Source of the DNA: Miscanthus floridulus
Taxonomy: Eukaryota; Streptophyta; Magnoliopsida; Poales; Poaceae
Direction of reading: 5' to 3'
Assembly: GCF_019320115.1 (NCBI RefSeq)
Contig: NC_089587.1
Span: 90,042,939-90,106,938, forward strand
Length of the DNA stretch: 64,000 nt
The first letter of the stretch is position 1, and each line of letters starts with the position of its first letter. Below are positions 1 to 10,502 of the stretch, piece by piece. The notes below the pieces were generated by a model that was not told the origin of the DNA, ran no database searches, and saw only the letters and a program-made list of their open reading frames with translations. The position numbers and the translations under genes are program-made.

Positions 1-461
1 TCTCTAGAGTCTTGTTATATTTGTCTTCTTTTGAAGATCAAGCTCTGAAGGCGAAAAAGATTCAGAGAAACCTGTCCAACCACGAAGCTTTGATGGCCTA
101 GAATAGCTCCAACAAGCAAGATGCCAAAGAGTTGATGCGGCTAATTGATGATCTAAAAAATTCCCCCTTCGGGACCGATCCAGAGCTTTCCCAGCTAGAA
201 ATCAAATGTGCTAAACTTGAGAAGGAACTGGAAAGCATGAAAGCTGCTATTGACAGTCGCAAATTTACTCTGGCCCAAATCCCTGATGCTGTTAAACAAA
301 AGAAATAGGAACTGCTGGCCAAAGTGAAAAGAAGCAGAGCCATTCGTAGCAGCCTTGAGAACACTCCTAGAACAGCCAAAGAGTATGAGCAAAAGATTGC
401 AGAAGTCGACGTCATCCAGCTAGAGCTATTGAAAATTATCCAGGATGTCTTAAACTTGTAA
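1..461 (+). pseudogene. Antisense coiled-coil ORF inside the Tat element (damaged)
   Basis: Frame 3 of the plus strand stays coding-like from position 3 to a TAA at 459-461, broken by TAG at 99-101 and TAG at 306-308. The product is rich in K, E, L and Q with heptad-like spacing, for example around KLEKELESMKAAIDS and KEYEQKIAEVDVIQLELL, so it is a predicted coiled coil. The N-terminus lies outside the window. It runs opposite to the element's gag and protease. Tat-lineage elements can carry antisense ORFs related to plant mobile domain (PMD) proteins, and the C-terminal part of such proteins is coiled coil. The PMD assignment is inference because the diagnostic domain is not in the window. 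Confidence 0.5.
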
Positions 462-1016
462 TTCATAAGTTGATACATGTATGATCATACTTTTTTGTTG
501 TCTCGTTGTATCTTTTGTTTTAGCTAAAGAGCCAATTTAAAACAACCGATCTCAGACTTCTGATCTTAATCCAGTTAAGTCTGAAAATATGGCTTTTATT
601 AAGAGAGTCCTTTGATTTCCCTCCTTCAGCCGCTTGGTGCCTTTGTGCATGACTGCTCTATCTTTTGTTTTTGCTCTATAGGCAATACATATCATATCGG
701 CTTTTATTGTCTTTGAAGATTTTCGTTTTTTGAACTAGAGGCGATACCCTTATGATACCAGCTATTAGAGCTGAGAATGAATCAGCTATCAAATGTTGTC
801 CGGGTGTCAAGATAATGTACCATAGAAACTTTCACATCAAAAGTCGAATGAGCAATCAACCCAGGTCGAACATCCTATTAAGTGAAACATAACTTCTTCA
901 AATCCTTTAACTCCGAATTCACCGCCTTATTTAACATTCACACATCGGCCAAAACCTCAGAACTGATGTTTGTTTTCCTTTATTCCAATGGCCGATGTGA
1001 AGTCATAACCTTTTTA
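462..1016. other. Non-coding stretch between antisense ORF and protease
   Basis: AT-rich sequence with no coding frame on either strand. It holds several copies of the GCCGAT/ATCGGC hexamer that recurs throughout this element. It probably represents the 3' untranslated part of the antisense ORF plus the end of the sense transcript. Confidence 0.5.
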
Positions 1017-1579
1017 CTAAAATAAACTCTCAGAGCCGATCGCTTGCATCGGCTGTTGGCTTTCATTGCTGATCTTAATGAAGCCTCCTTCCCATGACTT
1101 GCCAGAAAAACACTCGAAGTCTCCTAGTTCCCAAAAGACTGGATCAGCTGTTGTGATGCTTACGGGCTCATCAGCATGAACCAGTTCGACATCATCTCCA
1201 TGCCATTGAATCAAACACTGATGCATGGTCGATGGTATACAGCAATTTGCATGAATCCAATCACGACCGAGGAGCAAACTATACAACCCCTTTCCATCAA
1301 TGACGAAGAATGTGGTGAGCAGAGTCTTGCTTCCAATTGTTAGTTCGACATTTATTGCTCCTTGGGTCTTAGACGTGTTACCTCCAAAGTCCCTGAGCAT
1401 CATGTTGGTTTCCAACAGATCTTTGGTCCTTTACCAAGCTTACAAAAAGTAGTATAAGGCATAAGATTGACAGATGCACCTCCGTCCACTAACATCTTGC
1501 TCATCGGCTTTCCATCAACATGACCTTTCATATACAACACTTTCAAGTGCCGATGCTTGACTGGTCTATCAAATATTGC
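1017..1579 (-). pseudogene. Retropepsin-like aspartic protease of the Tat element
   Basis: On the minus strand the region just after gag encodes a DGGAS motif at about 1465-1480, the Tat-type variant of the protease active site. About 30 codons later the frame shifts. The rest (ORF 1415-1017, 132 codons) reads GRDWIHANCCIPSTMHQ, the conserved second half of the protease with its LLGRDW block. After this ORF stops at 1017 no reverse transcriptase follows. The enzyme would have cleaved the element's own Gag. The frameshift near 1420 breaks it. Confidence 0.65.
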
Positions 1580-4339
1580 CTATTGTACGACTGTCAACTT
1601 GGTAACTATCTCTTCATACTCTGATTCATCGAAATCCGAATAAGCTTCTTGATTCTCCGGAGCTCTGAATTCTAATGGTAACAGAAAAGCCATTTGGATA
1701 TTAGCCGATGGTTGTTTTCTATCGGCTATTTGTTTGGTACACCACACTTGAGTTTTACCGGGTGCCTGAGTCTGTTCCATCTCTTTGTTCCTTAGGCGCT
1801 GCACCCTCCTCTTTTGGCTTCTTGTCAAACCTCTTGGGCACCACCGGCCTTCCTGCCATGTATATCTTCTTTTAATGCTTTCCTCTTCATGATCAGCCCA
1901 ATCCTGTCCAATGACTCTTTTTCCAAGCCGATCATGAACACCTTTGTTTTTTAGGCGCCGGTCCATGTTATTATGATGATACATATCTTGAGCATGGACA
2001 AACCGGCGGTTGGTTTGAGATTGCCTATACTCTCGATATTGACTGCTGCATTCTGGACAGTCATGCCTGGTAGGGAACTTCAAACCTTCATTCCAGCAAT
2101 GTCTAAAGAAGGGACAATTCCAATGTAATTTAGTTTGTTCCCTTTCATACCTCTCTTTTTCCAATTGATGCTGGTATGCTTGATCTTTTAACCAACGCTG
2201 ATAATCCTTTTCCTTCTGTCGCTGCCATTTATTCAACAAAATTTGAGATGTGACCCGCAGCTTTATCGTCTCTGCTTTCGACGTCTTCCCCTACTCGTAT
2301 CAGCTCTTTTGTTTGGCATGACGCCTTTTGATCTCTCTATACTCGTCAGCCGATATTTGCATCTTGAGATCTACTGTTCTAGCTTCTCTCAATTTGGTCG
2401 ATGTTAGGACCTTGGTTTTTTCCTTAAACAGCCTAGCATCAACCATGTTCTAATCTCCTGGGAAAGGATTATCCACGACTTTCATCTTCCAAGGCGTATC
2501 AAATTTGAGCCTCCCTTGCTAAATAGCTCTCTGTATGTGCTGCCTAAAGATTCTGCATTCATTAGTGGAATGAGAAGTAGCGTTATGGAATTTGCAGAAC
2601 TTCTTGTTCTTCAACTAATCAGGGGGCAACATGACATGACCATCGGACAACTTGATCTGCCCCTTCTCAAGTCGGAAGTCAAAGAGCTTGTCTGCTTTGG
2701 TGACTTCAAAGTCATAATTCTCCTCAACTCCTCTTCCCCAAGGGTTTGGCACCATCACTGTCTTTTTGCCCCAATTCCATTTAGCTGCAGCAACCTCTTC
2801 TTCTTCATCTTCATAGCCGTCATTGACTGAATATGGATCGTAAGCTTCGGCTACTGAGGTACTCTTCTAGAATCAGGTATCTCTGCATATGCTCTAGAAT
2901 TGGCTATTAAGCGCTGCCACTCGTTGAGCCAATTGACCCAAGTTGTCAAATTCCTGTCCTAGCAGCTTCTCTTTCCACATCAACAGCATTCCTTGAACAG
3001 CTAAAGCAGCTAGTTGATCATCGGCTAAGTTCAAGGAGAAGCACAAGTTCCTGGTTTCTTGAAACCTCTGAAGAAATTCAATGCCCGATTCGTTAGTCCT
3101 CTGTCTTATGGTTGTCAGATCGGTAATCTTCTTCTCTCCAGTCCTAGTATAAAAATATGTATGAAACTTCTTTTCTAGGTCAGCCCAATTGACAATGGAA
3201 TTGACTGGCAATGATGAAAACCAAGTGAAGGCTGGCCCTGATAGGGACAAGGAGAAGAAACGAACTTGATGGGCGTCTTCAACTAATGCTTCGCCTAATT
3301 GTGTAAGATACCGACTGATATATTCTATCGTGCTTGTACTGTCTTGGCCAGTGAACTTAGCAAATTCTAGGAGCCTGTAATTCATTGGAAGAGCGACCAA
3401 ATCATACCATTCTGGATATGTGCGTTTGTACGAAAAAGTCAACCCTTTTGGCTTCAGACCGAACTGATTCTTCATCATCTCGATCACCCTTAGCAGCAAC
3501 TCATCAGCATTTGAATTTGGAGTTCTCTGCACCTGCTGACCCATCTGTGGGTTGAAATCCCGTGTGCCTTGATATCCTGGATTTGGTATCATATGGAGGG
3601 TATTATAATCTGTGCCATAATGATACCCTTGTGGAATTTCAATCTGCTAGGTCTTTTGCTGGCTTGCTGCTTGAAGTCTCTGATTATAGACATAAGGATC
3701 TATATCTCTATGGATCTTTTGAACTAATGGCGCTATTTTTTGAGCTGACGTTGGTATGTGGCCTGACGTGCCAAAATTGATCACCTAGTTCTGACTTTAC
3801 CCCGTCGGTTGTTGCACATGATGTACTGGTGGTCTAGAATTGTATTGTGTCTAATTCGCAGCAATTCCTTGAGTTTGTTCAGATGATCCCTAAACTGTCT
3901 AGACATCACCACTACTAGCTGGTACTGCTTCTTGATGGCTGGTACTGACTTGATTAGTCCCTTGGGTAGGCGGATCTAGAATATTGTAATAAATCGGTCC
4001 ACCTTGACCAACTGGAAATCCATGAATCGCCTCTTTCATGGCGTTGTGGAACACGTCCACAAAAGCTCCGTTGTGACTCGACATGGCATCATGAATAGAT
4101 TTGTCTACAACCTCTTTAAAGAAACGCCTATCTTTAGCTTCGGCTGTGTCTGTCTATCCATGTAACAGAACTCTCGGTAGTGGAAATTTCTGAACAATTG
4201 TGTTGTCGCATGTTTTGGTGTAGGACAACAAATATTTGTTCTAAAACTCTTCTATAGCTTTGCTGATGACATCTTTATCTCCATCAGGTAGATCTTTATA
4301 ATGTAGCATAAGGATGTCGCTGTTGTTATGAGCTGCCAT
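1580..4339 (-). pseudogene. Tat-type gag polyprotein, one frame with many stops
   Basis: The start is ATG at 4339 (MAAHNNSDILMLHYKDL), 11 bases downstream of the primer-binding site. The same frame carries the retrotransposon-gag capsid domain at 3592-2894 (block FTWFSSLPVNSIVNWADLEK) and a C-terminal part at 2239-1580 rich in Cys, His, Arg and Gln (CPFFRHCWNEGLKFPTRHDC). These pieces share one reading frame and are separated only by stop codons, for example TAG at 4241-4243. So decay has been by nonsense mutation, not indels. Gag would form the virus-like particle in the cytoplasm. The copy cannot make a full-length protein. Confidence 0.75.
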
Positions 4340-4350
4340 GATGATTGTGG

Positions 4351-4369
4351 GGTCCCACCAGGCGTGCCA
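4351..4369 (-). other. Primer-binding site of the Tat element
   Basis: The minus strand reads TGGCACGCCTGGTGGGACC, a primer-binding site of the type seen in RIRE2-like Tat elements. It sits between the LTR end and the gag ATG. It primes minus-strand DNA synthesis from a host tRNA. Confidence 0.6.
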
Positions 4370-4894
4370 GAAACGTGTGTCGACATAGAATTTTGTCCCA
4401 TGTCGAGGACACACGTAGCAAGCCGGAAGGGTCCACTTGATGGAGCAGATCCGCCTAGCTTCAGCGTAGGGGTGGTCGATCCTGCACAATCCTCCTAAGG
4501 CATGCCAGTCAATTTGACCCTATAATTGACAAGGAGAGAAAGTTCATCAGTAATTAAGGGTGGAACTTGCCGGTGTTGCTAGACAGTCCCGAATGTACGG
4601 CTATGAGAGCCGATATGAAAGGAAATCGGCTAAATAGCCGATTCCAGTATATTCATGAGAATGAGTCAGTTAGAGCTCATGGGGGTGCATAAGAAGAATC
4701 GGTTATCATTCAGGATAAATATCATTTAAACAAATATTAATCAATGGCAATAAGATATCAATGATGATCGATTCATACTAAGCCAATGATTACGAGTAAC
4801 CAAACTCCTTTTATATAAAGAAACAATTCAACACCACTTAACCATTTAATAAAGATAAATCTAATGAACATGTTAGATCTCATCTATCACCATG

Positions 4895-5585
4895 ACCAGT
4901 GGGGCATGAGGCAGAATCATGCAGGCCATAGAAACAACAATAGACTCGACGACCCTAACTCATTCCTAATATCAGTGGAGCATGAGGCAGAATCATGCAG
5001 GCCGTAATACAATAATAAGATCATAGGGCTAATATATCTTTCAACTTACCTCTACTTCAATGGTCTCATGATGTGAACTATTCGTGAAAGCGCTCGATAT
5101 CGGCTAAATAGCCGATTTAGGCATAGCGCACAGTTAAGGTCATGCCTTCTCAAGAATGGATCTACCAACTAACGATCCCTACTCCACGGTGCTAACAGTG
5201 GGGTGAGAGGCAGAATCCCATAGGCCATGATAATAGGCCATGAAATGGTTCTCGCTAACCAATAGATCTACTTAGGATCAAACATGCCTTAACCGTACGC
5301 TATGCACGATTAAGATTGATGTAAAACAGCTGACAAAAAACATAGCTCATCGTCTAAGGTGTAGATTAGATCAATTTTAGATTAGCAAACGATGAGTCAA
5401 ATAAGATATAAGGCCGATCTAAATCAATCTCAATCAGGCAGAGGAATATTGCTGTAATTAGATAAGCAATATCGGTAACTTAATGAATCTACCAAAGACT
5501 ACCATTCTAAGATAGAGTCAATAACTTGACCTTGATCCAATTCAAGCAGTGGGGTGTGAGGCAGAATCACATAGGTCATACTTGA
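4895..5585. repeat. Four dispersed copies of a ~40-bp LTR motif
   Basis: A motif close to AGTGGGGTGAGAGGCAGAAT followed by a C/G-rich end and ATAGGCCAT occurs at about 4898-4930, 4973-5007, 5206-5240 and 5547-5582. Copies differ by a few bases and are spaced by 75 to 340 bp, so this is not a simple tandem array. A second pair, GGTCGACC(G/A)GATCGATGC, lies at about 5632 and 5701. Confidence 0.55.
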
Positions 5586-5847
5586 ATTAGACAATAGTCG
5601 ATAACTAGCTTATACCAGAGCCGTAGTGGGGGTCGACCGGATCGATGCGGCCATACGAACAGAGGTATAAACCATGATGGTACTTACAACAAGCAGTGGA
5701 GGTCGACCAGATCGATGCAGCTGTACTTGCCAAAGAACTCGCCAAGATCTACTCTACTCCTACTCCTAAGGGGTGGCCAAAGCTGAAAAAAGTAATTGAC
5801 TTGTATTTGATTGATTGGTTGTCCTTTTTACAATAGCCGGGATTTGG

Positions 5848-5855
5848 TATTTATA
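5848..5855 (-). promoter_or_regulatory. TATA box in the Tat LTR
   Basis: The sense (minus) strand reads GGGTATAAATACC. It lies about 240 bases inside the outer LTR end, where a U3 core promoter belongs. Transcription would start near 5815-5825. Confidence 0.5.
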
Positions 5856-6093
5856 CCCAAGATCTAAACATGAATCCTACTTGATCATGATTTGCTATAA
5901 ATTTAGGTATAAAGGAGAATATTCCTAATTTAAGATAACTTGGACTCTAATATTTCCTTTTTTGTAGAGTCCGATATGTATTTTTTCGGCGCCAACCGTA
6001 GTTTATCATTGCTACCTGCTGACGTCACCCTAAGATATCTGATTCCAGAGTCATATTTGAATCGGCTAACATCAGTCTTTCTTAACTGGCACA

Positions 6094-8394
6094 ACCTTGA
6101 AGGCCTGTGAGTTCCCACGTCCTTTCTCCTAAATTTTGGTGCAAACAGATTGATACCATGTGTAGATGTGATAGCACTTGAAAGAATTTTCTAGTATGGA
6201 ACCACTTGTTGGATTTATCAATAAAAATCATTTCTTGAACTTTTGCTATCTTCATGAGTACCACTTATCGGATATCACTTGTGAGTTGATCTAGACATCA
6301 CTTATGAATTCTTGATGAAATACTTGAGTCTAGATGCTACTTGAAACAAACAAACTAGATATCCATTTGCATTGTTGTTTTGTTCTTGTACTCTTATCAC
6401 TATCATGAGCTTCTATGATTGACTTGAACTAAATTGATTTGCCTAAGCTTCCAAGTCCGGTTTGAACCAATGACAAACTTCTTCACACCTCTTACAAGGG
6501 TTATCTTGCCAATGTTGTACTTGTCACTTGTTAGCAATCCAAATTAAATCAAGTACTTGGGTTCACTAGCTCATGAACAAATTCATATACTAACCATTAG
6601 ATCAACTAATCATTCAAGCAATAGTGGTAGTCTATGAATTTAAACATTTCATTTGTTATATGCATTAATCGCATACTAGTAAGGGATGAAATGATCATGC
6701 ACATTACAATGATACCTTTGCTATCTTGGAGTAGAGGATAGTCACATAGATTCTAATTCATTACTCCAATAGCAATGTGAAGTCCAATTATAAACTTGAT
6801 GAAGACCAATCATGAATAAAGAAATCCATTATTCACCTATATGATTTGAGAACCACTAATATGAACAAGTGCACTATCTTGTTGTGGTTAGCTTGCTTCA
6901 TCTTTTGATCAATGCTTGCATGAGAGAACTATTTGGAATACCACTTGAATTGCCATGACTAGCTCTCTTTTGGGTGTTGTTTGTTTTTCTTGATCAACCC
7001 TTTTAATTTGCTTCAACTAAGCATCTTAAATGTCCCTAGGATCACCACTTCTATGTTAGCCTTCCAAGTACCACACTTGGTTTACCTACACATAGGCGGC
7101 AAGCCCCTACACTTAGGGAGAAGTGACATCTCTCTAAGAACCATTCTTGACACTCACTTGAAATGAATTTGTTGATTGATCCAAGTGATGGACTTAACTT
7201 GATGAATAACCTTAATTCCTTCTTTAAATCCTTTTCTTTCTACTTGTTTAAGTCCTTTTCTTTCTACCAAATGATCTCCAATAATCTATAGAACTTAAAC
7301 TTTATCTTCATCTTGAGTTTGATCTTGATCTTCTAATTTGAGTACCAAATGTGTGCAAAGTACACTCCACAATCAAATGACCTTGTACTATTTGCTTGTA
7401 ATGCTTCTAGATCATCTCAATACCAAACTTAGGTGCCTCAATTACTTAAAAACATGTTTCCAACTTGAGGACCTTTCAATCAAAGTGACTCTAGATCAAT
7501 CCAATATTGTCACTTTTCTAGCAGATTCTGTACTCTTCAAAGAAAAATTCATTTCTCCCAAAGTACAAATCCAAATACCATAAAATTTGGTGGAGATATG
7601 ATTCACTAAGTTATGTAGCATATGTAAAAATTTGAGCTTCATTTGACTTTTAGATTGCTACCAGATTTTAATTCTTCCACCACTGCTACATGCTGAAAAC
7701 TACTGCACTATAGCTGATAAGATCTATTCTAAAACCGAAGCATCTCTTATCCAATTCTCATGAAATTTTTACAGAATCTTATACCATAAGTCTAGCGCAT
7801 GTACATTAATTTTTATGCCAATCCTATAAGTTTTGATCACTCAAACATGGCTAAGATCACAGCTCACTCAGATTTTTAATATAGGACAGATTTCAATCAC
7901 TTGAGCTATACTTCATCAAATGTGAATCAAACTTGAAATCAACTTATTTGAATACTTTCACAAGACATAAATCTATTCAATTCACTTACTAAATGTCATC
8001 TTATGAACTTATCCAGCATAAATCAATCCAAACTTGATTACTAAACTATTTATCCATTCAAACATCTCATAGCAAGCAATATTACATATTTATCCAATTC
8101 AATCAACTCATATGCACCCAAATGAAATGATCAACAAGAGATATACCTTGGTTAGCTCATGATCATCCAACTAGCAAGCTTCAACTCAAATATTTGCAAT
8201 CCATCTAATATATCCAATGAATCACCAACAACTTGAATTTGACACTTGTATGTTGTAGAACTTTTGGACTTCACTAATTCTTGGCTTGGCATTAGGATAG
8301 GATTGCACTAAGCTTCATAACTTGACTCAATATATGATGATCAATATAAAATCAATTGAATCAAGTCTCCAATGTCAATGGTACCTACAATCAT
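6094..8394. other. AT-rich non-coding interior of the gag-only copia element
   Basis: About 2.3 kb of AT-rich sequence with many short phrases built on ACTTG/CAAGT and no sustained coding frame on either strand. It stands where pol would be expected, between gag and the lost 3' LTR. This fits a non-autonomous derivative that replaced or lost pol. Confidence 0.5.
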
Positions 8395-10443
8395 TCATCC
8401 TCTTTTTGATGGTACCCAAACTAGTTTGGATCCTCTCAAGTTAGGTGCAACATACTTAGGCATAGCCTTAGTATGAATAGCGGGATGTTTTGCAATTGCA
8501 ACCAATGAGGTACCATTGACATCCTTTCTAAGCACATCATGATCATCAATTGAAATGGGCTTAGAATTTTTACCTAGGGGACATGAATGAGCCATGTGTC
8601 CCCTTTCCCAGCATGAGTAGCACTTTCTCTTTGCTTGAGCCTTTTCTTCCTTGCTCATATTGTGCTTCTCATTGCCTTGCTTCTCCTTGTTTGCTTGAGC
8701 CATCTTCTCAAGCTTGTTTAGACAACCCGAGGCTAGGTGGCCCAATGTGTCACAACTATAACATCTCTTGTGAGCAATCTTCTCTATTTTTCTTCTTTGT
8801 TCTTGCTCATTTGCTTTGCATCTTGATTCATCCTTGGACGCATTGCTCTTTCTCCTGCTTTTCCACCCCTTCTAGTTTTCTTCTTCTTTATCATCAAATC
8901 ACTACCATCATGGTTGATCTTGATTTTCTCTTGGGGTGTCTTTTCTTGCTCAACTTGTGGCTTTGGTTGAGGCTTCACTTGTTGCTTCACCAATTGCTTG
9001 GTTGGGCACATAAGGTGAGATGACTCCATGTGCGGCACTTGAAGCACTTGACATGCCTTAGCATGTCTTCTTCTTTCTTCAACTTGATCTTTTCTTTATT
9101 AGGGCAACCATTTGCAAGATGTCCCACTTCATGACACTTGAAGCACATGAAATGAGAGAGCTTCTCTTGTTTTTGTTTCTTCATCTCTCTTTCATATATT
9201 CTCTTGCCCTATCTCTTGCTCTTGTTGAAGCCAATGCCACTCATGTCACCATAGCTTCTTTTGTTGTTTAACATATGCTCGAAGGTGACTTGAGAGTTAT
9301 ATCACCTATCTAACTTGTTGCTCAAGTTCTTCACTTCAATTTTGAGCTCATTGTTCTCCTTCAAAAGGTTAGTCTCATAAGACATAGAAGTAGAACAATC
9401 ATCTATATGTGAAGAGCATGGCATTTCTAATAAATCATCACAAGAGGTGGATACATGCTTTTTCCCTATATCACAAGAGTTAGTCACATGTTGCAATTGA
9501 TCACTTGACTCATGTGATGAGCTCTCATTATTTTTAAGTTTTTTTGAAAATACTTTAATGAGAGAAGCATGTTGTTCTAATAATTCTTCATGAGATGCAA
9601 GTAGTGTCTCATGAGTCAATTTTAGCTCACCATGTGAAGATTTAAGAACATCAAGTAATTTCTTATGTTCTTCACATGAGTTCTTTAGAAATGAGGTTTC
9701 ATTTTCCAATTTCAATTTTTAGCTTTCTCATTTTCTAAAGACATGGTCATGCTAGCAAGTCTACTAACAAGCTCATCATATGAATCAACATGATCAACCA
9801 CATTTGCATTAGATACCTTAGTGTCACCTTGTGACATGAAGCAATATGATGTAGTTGGAGAGCTTGTAGTAGCATCATCATCATGGCTTGAGCATGAACC
9901 AACATCATCAAGATCACCACCAAGTATGCTTGAGGTAGAATCTTCATGTGTAACACTTGTGGCATCATCATCAACCTTGTCAAGTGATCTTGTGGTAGAT
10001 CAATCATCATCATCACTTGACCATGAGGTGGAACAATCTTCCACAATCACCAAGTTGTGGTCATGTTCAACATCCTCATGCGCCACTTTCTTGGGCTCAT
10101 CCTCCTTGAACTTGCCATCATCCCATGTGGAGGAATCACTGAAGGTGCGCTTGATGGACTCCCATATCTCACGAGCAGTTCCCGTGTAGTTTACTTGTTT
10201 CACCAAATCAAAACTCAATGCATCCATTAGAAAACAACAAACATGTGCGTCAAGTTTGTAGAAAACTCTTTGAGCTTTGGTGAGATTTCTATGATCTAAG
10301 ACATGGGTGAGATCACTAGTGACAATCCATCAAAACTTAGGTCCCTTTACATGAAAATGATCAAGCATGTGACTTTTCCAAAGTGCAAAGTTTGTGCCAT
10401 CAAAAATATATGTCTCATAAACATCTAGCCCACTAGACGTCAT
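8395..10443 (-). pseudogene. SIRE-type copia gag with four zinc knuckles, frameshifted
   Basis: The start is ATG at 10443, 38 bases past the primer site. The N-terminus (YETYIFDGTNFALWKSHM) is the UBN2-type gag domain of copia elements. It is followed by an Asp/Ser-rich linker (about 10020-9830) and a helical region (9715-9302). The C-terminal part has four CCHC-like knuckles in order: CFKCHEVGHLANGC and CFKCRTWSHLTLC (within 9184-8987), CYSCDTLGHLASGC (about 8765-8725) and CYSCWERGHMAHSC (about 8625-8580). It ends with VAPNLRGSKLVWVPSKRG. The second knuckle lacks the usual Gly before His. There is at least one in-frame stop near 10332 and several frame changes. It would have bound element RNA in cytoplasmic particles. 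Confidence 0.7.
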
Positions 10444-10480
10444 CCTCTTAGATCGGTGAATACCACAAATGAGAGACCTA

Positions 10481-10492
10481 GCTCTGATACCA
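10481..10492 (-). other. tRNA-iMet primer-binding site
   Basis: The minus strand reads TGGTATCAGAGC, complementary to the 3' end of plant initiator tRNA-Met. It sits just inside the LTR and ahead of the gag start. Confidence 0.75.
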
Positions 10493-10502
10493 CTTAAAAG
10501 GT

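Larger units (their letters stand above)
1..6093 (-). mobile_element. Tat-like Ty3/gypsy LTR retrotransposon, left end outside the window
   Basis: Reading the minus strand, the order is 5' LTR (about 6093-4378), primer-binding site, a gag with many in-frame stops (4339-1580), an aspartic protease (to 1017), then a non-coding stretch and an ORF on the opposite strand (461-1). No reverse transcriptase, RNase H or integrase is seen in the window. The gag and protease style and the primer site are those of the Tat lineage (RIRE2/Dasheng-like). Tat elements are known to carry extra ORFs, some antisense. The absence of pol directly after the protease suggests a non-autonomous member, but pol could lie further left. 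The right boundary is set at the last CA before sequence that looks like the neighbouring copia element and is uncertain by some tens of bases. Confidence 0.75.
4378..6093 (-). repeat. 5' LTR of the Tat element
   Basis: About 1.7 kb. The inner end is TGTCGACATAG on the plus strand, that is ...GTCGACA on the sense strand, followed by the primer site. The outer end is placed at 6093 (sense TGTGCCAG...). It contains a TATA box at 5848-5855, four copies of a ~40-bp motif and two copies of a palindrome (separate entries). No second LTR is in the window, so the boundary was not confirmed by LTR comparison. Confidence 0.6.

Noticed and set aside
4895..5585. CRISPR-like array
   Set aside because: Repeats are degenerate, irregularly spaced and lie in a plant retrotransposon LTR.
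6981..7583. Plus-strand ORFs in the interior of the gag-only copia element
   Set aside because: AT-rich, low-complexity ACTTG-type phrases, no domain, opposite to the element's sense direction.
10481..10492. tRNA gene fragment (also 37443-37454 and 54549-54560)
   Set aside because: These 12-base matches to initiator tRNA-Met are retrotransposon primer-binding sites; no cloverleaf is present.
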